64,000 bases of DNA, from assembly GCF_012863495.1 (NCBI RefSeq), contig NZ_JAAVJL010000001.1:310001-374000 (forward strand). Direction: 5' to 3'. Positions within the stretch are counted from its first letter, which is position 1; each line of letters begins with the position of its first letter. Below, in pieces: positions 60,285-64,000 of this stretch. The stretch comes from Pseudanabaena yagii GIHE-NHR1 (GTDB taxonomy: Bacteria > Cyanobacteriota > Cyanobacteriia > Pseudanabaenales > Pseudanabaenaceae). The notes below the pieces were generated by a model. The model was given only the letters and a program-made list of their open reading frames with translations. It searched no databases and was not told the origin of the DNA. The position numbers and the translations under genes were made by a program.

Positions 60285-60536
60285 TTAAGTGGGAACAAGT
60301 TCGCCAGGACGCAATTTCATCCATTTCCCCATTTCTGAAACAAAGCTCTCACAACCGACAACATCCCATTCCATTTGAATATCGTCAGTTGATTCTGTAC
60401 GGATATTAACGTTAATTGTTGGAGAAATTGCTTCAAAATCTGGATGATCGGTTAAATGGGGTTGCAGATGTAAAGCTTCGACGGAGTGGTAAGTTGTGCA
60501 GCGATCGACATAGGTGCAATTGATGCAGATACACAT
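60285..60536 (-). CDS. ycf34: Ycf34-family protein
   Basis: 83 aa. MCICINCTYVDRCTTYHSVE carries four Cys in CIC-x2-C...C form, then WDVVGCESFVSEMGKWMKLR. Ycf34 is conserved in cyanobacteria and red-algal plastids and is reported to bind an iron-sulfur cluster and affect photosynthetic electron transport. All expected Cys are visible. Transcribed alone. Confidence 0.93.
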   Translation of the reverse strand: MCICINCTYVDRCTTYHSVEALHLQPHLTDHPDFEAISPTINVNIRTESTDDIQMEWDVVGCESFVSEMGKWMKLRPGELVPT

Positions 60537-60939
60537 GGCAGTTATACCTAATTCATGGGGCTATCCTAACAAAAAAATCCCTAAGATGTTTACTGAAAGC
60601 CTATAGTAGCTATAGGGCATAAGAATAGATTCAAAACCATATGAAGCAGGACTTTAAAGCTATTCTTAGCTAGTAGAAATTTGGGAGATATTGAGAATTT
60701 TCAATTGATTTCATAACTATAAATTACTGGGAGAGCTTGTTGCAGCAGTTTTGGATTCAAAGCCCCAAGGAAATTTTGAAAAGCGTTGCAAAGCAACGCT
60801 TTTCAAAATTTGCTCGGGTCGAGATTGACCACAAAGCCCTGTATGAGGTTTAACCTGTGCTATGTATCTCTCACATCGGATTGCTATACAATACCTACTA
60901 GCAGTTTTAATTTCTTAATAATTTGTTGCATTAAATCCT
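60537..60939. other. Gap between ycf34 and ndhO
   Basis: The 403-bp gap holds the ndhO promoter and one repeat element. No gene or tRNA seen. A divergent TACAG-like repeat occupies roughly 60740-60845. Confidence 0.5.
60740..60845. repeat. Divergent TACAG-type hairpin element
   Basis: Central 19-bp perfect stem AAATTTTGAAAAGCGTTGC, loop AAA (60771-60811). The flanks GCAGCAGTTTTGG and GCCCTGTATGAGG only loosely match the ends of the TACAG...CTGTA family, so membership is probable, not certain. Confidence 0.6.
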
Positions 60940-61158
60940 ATGGCACTAAAGAAAGGCACACTTGTTCGCGCAATTCGTGAAAAGCTCGAAAATAGCATTG
61001 AAGCAACGGCTAATGATACTCGCTGGTCGTCCTATATTTTTGAGACATGGGGCGAAGTATTGGAGTTTCGTGGTGATTATGTCCAAGTCAAGTTTAGTAA
61101 AGTGCCAACCCCTGTAATTTGGCTCCATAAGGATCAGTTGGAAGAGCAAGCCGCATAG
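60940..61158 (+). CDS. ndhO: NDH-1 subunit O
   Basis: 72 aa. [40 protein letters not shown] and [19 protein letters not shown] match the small peripheral oxygenic-photosynthesis-specific subunit NdhO of the NAD(P)H:plastoquinone oxidoreductase, which takes part in cyclic electron flow and respiration. Length fits the family. A 13-bp terminator follows. Confidence 0.94.
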   Translation: MALKKGTLVRAIREKLENSIEATANDTRWSSYIFETWGEVLEFRGDYVQVKFSKVPTPVIWLHKDQLEEQAA

Positions 61159-61163
61159 TTTAC

Positions 61164-61192
61164 AAAAAGCTCATCCTAAGGATGAGCTTTTT
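61164..61192 (+). terminator. 13-bp terminator, AAAAAGCTCATCC-TAA-GGATGAGC
   Basis: Perfect stem with a T-run on the right, 5 bp after ndhO. Confidence 0.88.
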
Positions 61193-61203
61193 AATATGTG
61201 TAG

Positions 61204-61243
61204 AGTCTTTCATTCTCACTAAAAGCTCTGAGAATGAAAGACT
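61204..61243. repeat. 15-bp hairpin AGTCTTTCATTCTCA
   Basis: Perfect stem with a 10-nt loop (CTAAAAGCTC), between the ndhO terminator and the next repeat element. Confidence 0.8.
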
Positions 61244-61271
61244 TGTCATCTTTAACATTAATAATTACAGA

Positions 61272-61376
61272 TATAGCGCTTTGCGCTTTCTCGAAACCCA
61301 AATAAATTTTGAAAAAGCTTGCTTCGCAAGCTTTTTCAAAATTTATTTGTATTACACAAACCCTAAATAGGCTATA
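61272..61376. repeat. TACAG...CTGTA hairpin element, copy 4
   Basis: Ends TATAGCGCTTTGCGCTTTCT and AAATAGGCTATA; the outer T-A-T-A-G replaces T-A-C-A-G on both sides with pairing kept. The central stem is 24 bp, perfect, loop TTC (61299-61349). It lies 12 bp before surE. Confidence 0.88.
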
Positions 61377-61387
61377 TTCGTAAGTTC

Positions 61388-62092
61388 ATGACTATTATTT
61401 TGACTAATGATGATGGCATTGATGCAGAGGGAATTTGGTCTTTGCAAAAAGCTACAGAATTAGTATTTGGAACTAAGGGGGCGATCGCAGCACCAATACG
61501 TCAATATTCAGGCTGTGGTCATCAAGTCACGACCCATGCGCCGATCGCGATTCAGCAAAGAGCAGAACTGGGCAAGGATACCTATGCCATTGATGGATCG
61601 CCTGCGGACTGTGTAAGGGTGGCGATCGCACATTTATATAGTGATGTGAAATTGGTGCTATCAGGCATCAATCATGGTGGCAATATGGGCGTGGATGTCT
61701 ATATGTCGGGGACTGTGGCGGCGGTACGCGAGGCAGCTTTTCATAATATTCCTGCGATCGCTATTTCCCATTATCGCGATCGGCGTAGAGAGTTTGACTG
61801 GAATTGGGCTGCCGAGACTTCCGCTAGGGTAATTAAGCAACTGTTAGAAATTCAACTTCCGCCGCAGTCCTATTGGAATGTGAATTTGCCTCATTTAGAG
61901 ATGGCAGATCTTGATACCATTCCTGAAATTGTATTTTGCGAAAAGTCGAGTCAGCCGTTGCCGTTAGGTTTTAAAGTCGATGGCGATCGCGTAACCTATG
62001 CGGGTCGTTACAATCTTCGAGATCGCGCTCCCAATACCGATGTCGATGTCTGCTTCTCAGGCAAAATTGCAGTTACACAAATGGGGGTTTAG
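61388..62092 (+). CDS. surE: 5'/3'-nucleotidase SurE
   Basis: 234 aa. ILTNDDGIDAEGIWSLQKA (metal-binding DD), AAPIRQYSGCGHQVTTHAPI, YAIDGSPADCVRVAIAHLY and LVLSGINHGGNMGVDVYMSG are SurE signatures. It hydrolyses nucleoside monophosphates and short polyphosphate. About 10% shorter than E. coli SurE. A TACAG-type repeat lies just upstream, and the promoter may overlap it. Confidence 0.94.
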   Translation: MTIILTNDDGIDAEGIWSLQKATELVFGTKGAIAAPIRQYSGCGHQVTTHAPIAIQQRAELGKDTYAIDGSPADCVRVAIAHLYSDVKLVLSGINHGGNMGVDVYMSGTVAAVREAAFHNIPAIAISHYRDRRREFDWNWAAETSARVIKQLLEIQLPPQSYWNVNLPHLEMADLDTIPEIVFCEKSSQPLPLGFKVDGDRVTYAGRYNLRDRAPNTDVDVCFSGKIAVTQMGV

Positions 62093-62118
62093 AACATCTG
62101 TAGTTCTTTCTCTTGAAA

Positions 62119-62547
62119 TTAACTGTAAAGACTTGGAGCGTAGAGAACGACATTTTCTTGTTCATTGGGATCATTGCGGGACACGATCGCGTGGGCTGCC
62201 TCCGTATCACTGAGGTTATAAGGCTGATGCGGCACACCTGCGGGAATGAAGATAAAATCACCAGCCTCATTAATCACTGATTGGCTCAAACCCTTGCCAT
62301 AGCGAGTTTCCACTCTTCCCTTGACTAGATAAATTGCAGTTTCATAGTCCCGATGAAAGTGAGGCTCCGCTTTGCCTCCTGCGGGAATGATCACCAGATT
62401 CATCGAAATTCCCTTTGCACCCGCAGTAGTGCCAGATATACCAACAAAATAGGGCAGCTTTTGCAGAGTGGCGGTTTCACTGTCTGGACGAACTGTGATG
62501 ATTTGGCTGGAATGGTCAGGTAATTGCTCAGAAACAGAATTAACCAT
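62119..62547 (-). CDS. Cupin-domain protein
   Basis: 142 aa. Cupin motif 1: PHFHRDYETAIYLVKGRVETRYG (metal ligands H-x-H...E), and motif 2: DFIFIPAGVPHQPYNLSDTE with the second His. ITVRPDSETATLQKLPYFVG leads in. It could be a sugar or small-molecule binding or isomerase protein; the substrate is unknown. It converges on surE. Confidence 0.88.
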   Translation of the reverse strand: MVNSVSEQLPDHSSQIITVRPDSETATLQKLPYFVGISGTTAGAKGISMNLVIIPAGGKAEPHFHRDYETAIYLVKGRVETRYGKGLSQSVINEAGDFIFIPAGVPHQPYNLSDTEAAHAIVSRNDPNEQENVVLYAPSLYS

Positions 62548-62645
62548 AGCAATTTCAAGTAAGTTTGGTAGATAGCATTAGCATAGTCACGACAAATGCT
62601 AATTACATCATAATAACCAAAAAAATATAGTAGAGGGTATTAGTG

Positions 62646-62704
62646 AAGCCAGATAAATATTTAAAAGCGCGGCTTCGCCGCGCTTTTAAATATTTATCTG
62701 GCTT
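62646..62704. repeat. Perfect 28-bp hairpin, apex CGGC-TTC-GCCG
   Basis: AAGCCAGATAAATATTTAAA plus AGCGCGGC, loop TTC, the longest perfect stem in the window. Its ATAAATATTT arm recalls the AAATTT stems of the TACAG family. It lies 25 bp past the rtcB fragment stop. Confidence 0.88.
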
Positions 62705-62729
62705 TTAATTCAACGCAACGCTCTGTAAT

Positions 62730-62927
62730 TCAACCTTTTACACAGATAATCTGCTTCAAAGTCGCGACTACTTCTACGAGATCGGATTGCTGATTCATCA
62801 CTTGCTCAATCGGTTTATAAGCCGCAGGAATCTCATCAATGATGCCTGTGTCCTTACGACATTCAATTCCTTTAGTCTGCTGAATCAAATCATCTAAAGT
62901 GAACTGATCCTTCGCTTTACTGCGAGA
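62730..62927 (-). pseudogene. rtcB: RtcB RNA ligase, C-terminal fragment cut by an IS
   Basis: The minus-strand frame ending at TGA 62730 reads SRSKAKDQFTLDDLIQQTKG, then IECRKDTGIIDEIPAAYKPI and EVVATLKQIICVKG, the last ~65 residues of RtcB. The sequence in front of SRSK comes from the insertion element, so the gene is split; the rest should lie beyond the right edge. RtcB ligates 2',3'-cyclic-phosphate RNA ends. If the IS left the copy without its C-terminal part, the enzyme is inactive. It was not found as a complete gene here. Confidence 0.85.
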
Positions 62928-64000
62928 GCTTAGTACAGGACAAAAAGTTGCAAAAGTAGGCAGGGAGGGGTTTTATAAAAGATAACCACATCGTAAATAA
63001 AACCCCTATGAAAGAGATTAACCTATTCCGAGAAAAGTTGCAGCAACATCTGCAATGGAATAGAGCAAGACTAGCCTTTGTGTCCATGTTCTTGATCGCG
63101 CTAATGCGAGTAAAGACAGTAAACCTAGCTGAAATTGCCACAGGATTTAGTGGTTATGCCAAAGTCGAATCACACTATAAGAGGTTACAGAGATTTTTTC
63201 GAGACTTTGAAGTGGACTATGAAAAGATCGCACTCATGGTCGTCAAAGTCATGCAAATCCCCGAACCTTGGGTAATTTCTATCGACCGCACCGATTGGGA
63301 ATTCGGTAAAACCGTGTTTAATGTGCTGACATTGGGAATAGTGCATTACGGTATTGCATTCCCGTTGGTATGGATGATGCTGGACAAAAAAGGTAACTCA
63401 AACACCCGTGAGCGCTGTGAATTGTGTAATCGATTTCTGGAAATATTTGGAGACCGCAAAATCGACTTTTTGAGTGCAGACCGAGAGTTTGTCGGTGAGG
63501 ATTGGTTAGATTACTTGTTGTGTGAACCATGTAACCGTTTTCGTATCCGCCGTAAAAATACTTTGCTCAATGACGGGCAGAAAAAACTGCGTGCCGACAT
63601 TTGTTTTCAAGACCTCCAAGTTGGTCAGTCCAAAGTATTGTCCAAGCCCAGAAAGGTTTGGAACCATTGGCTTCGTATAGCCGCTATGCGTCTTGATGAT
63701 GGCGATTTATTAATTGTCGCGACGACTCATGACCCTGATACGGCTATTGCTGACTATGCTAAGCGTTGGGCTATTGAGACTTTATTCGGGTGCTTTAAAA
63801 CCCGTGGCTTTTGTTTGGAGTCCACTCATCTTCAAGATCCTGAACGTCTTTCCAAACTAATTGCTTTGCTTACTCTGGCTTTATGTTGGGCTTTTTCTTC
63901 TGGGCTTTGGTTGGCTCAACTAAATCCCCTCAAGCCTAAAAAACACGGTCGTCTTCCTAAAAGCATTTTTCGCCTTGGTTTTGATTTCCTTCGTCACATC
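62928..64000 (+). mobile_element. IS4-family insertion sequence, left part
   Basis: The element enters rtcB near 62928 and extends past the window. The exact left terminus is uncertain (between about 62925 and 62945, near TAGTACAGGACAAAAAGTTG). It carries an IS4-family transposase; the right end and target duplication are not visible. Confidence 0.85.
63008..64000 (+). CDS. IS4-family transposase, partial
   Basis: 331 codons are open to the window end. It starts MKEINLFREKLQQHLQWNRA. Catalytic residues: D in ISIDRTDWEFG (~97), D in FLSADREFVGEDW (~160) and E in the YREK-type motif YAKRWAIETLFGCFK (~251-265), the Y-x2-R-x3-E-x6-K signature of IS4. No stop codon is seen. Confidence 0.93.
   Translation, partial: MKEINLFREKLQQHLQWNRARLAFVSMFLIALMRVKTVNLAEIATGFSGYAKVESHYKRLQRFFRDFEVDYEKIALMVVKVMQIPEPWVISIDRTDWEFGKTVFNVLTLGIVHYGIAFPLVWMMLDKKGNSNTRERCELCNRFLEIFGDRKIDFLSADREFVGEDWLDYLLCEPCNRFRIRRKNTLLNDGQKKLRADICFQDLQVGQSKVLSKPRKVWNHWLRIAAMRLDDGDLLIVATTHDPDTAIADYAKRWAIETLFGCFKTRGFCLESTHLQDPERLSKLIALLTLALCWAFSSGLWLAQLNPLKPKKHGRLPKSIFRLGFDFLRHI

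Overview
The window is chromosomal DNA from a cyanobacterium. The supporting signs are the very frequent HIP1 octamer GCGATCGC and its core CGATCG, and genes confined to or typical of cyanobacteria and plastids: allophycocyanin beta-18 (apcF), ndhO, ycf34, a Hik2/CSK-type histidine kinase, a SLH-OprB iron-uptake porin, and DUF4336 and DUF4346 proteins. The density of intergenic palindromes suggests a Pseudanabaena-like lineage, but that is a guess; no rRNA gene is present to settle it.

Layout. 1-3.2 kb: end of a bestrophin-type channel, a cytochrome P450 and a convergent DUF4336 gene. 3.3-5.9 kb: a minus-strand tRNA array read in the order Phe, Asn, Pro, Met, Thr, a 156-aa protein gene, Arg. 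Hairpins separate nearly all members, and an IS5-family (IS903-like) element with a 9-bp target duplication sits just before the protein gene. 6-18 kb: housekeeping and regulatory genes (HNH nuclease, alarmone-hydrolase-like HD protein overlapping a REC-GAF regulator, class II aldolase, apcF, FIST protein, dxs) and a convergent pair of PD-(D/E)XK-like genes, one frameshifted. 18.5-25 kb: Hik2-like kinase, GNAT, MAPEG, phosphoglucomutase family and an ISAs1 element. 24.9-27.4 kb: MarR regulator, extradiol dioxygenase and glutathionyl-hydroquinone reductase, probably a quinone/phenol-response locus with a palindromic operator. 27-38 kb: ABC exporter, porin, three tandem tiny secreted proteins, tatC and secA.

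40-41.4 kb: a 1.3-kb island bounded by a 45-bp duplicate of the tRNA-Ala(GGC) 3' end and carrying three small genes, two of them overlapping ATGA-style. 41.8-48.2 kb: a TPR protein, a large NACHT-LRR NTPase with a perfect 198-bp tandem duplication in its LRR region, and a DUF433/DUF5615 toxin-antitoxin pair, together resembling a defence island. 48-64 kb: HAD, VIT1, pyrH-frr, two pentapeptide-repeat genes, cobA, a degenerate HepT-like gene, a Ser/Thr kinase, prmA, ycf34, ndhO, surE, a cupin, and rtcB cut by an IS4-family element that runs off the right edge.

The most unusual signal is not a gene. Most intergenic gaps hold long, near-perfect hairpins with a 3-nt loop flanked by GC (apex GC-NNN-GC). 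The arms differ in sequence between places while pairing is kept. Many belong to larger elements with conserved ends and fixed geometry: a TACAG...CTGTA family with 24-bp stems, a TTAACG...CGTTAA family with two abutting hairpins, a TATAGCAATCC MITE-like family, and a TTGCCTACGGCAA/ATGAGTAT two-hairpin family. Several run into the stop codons of neighbouring genes.
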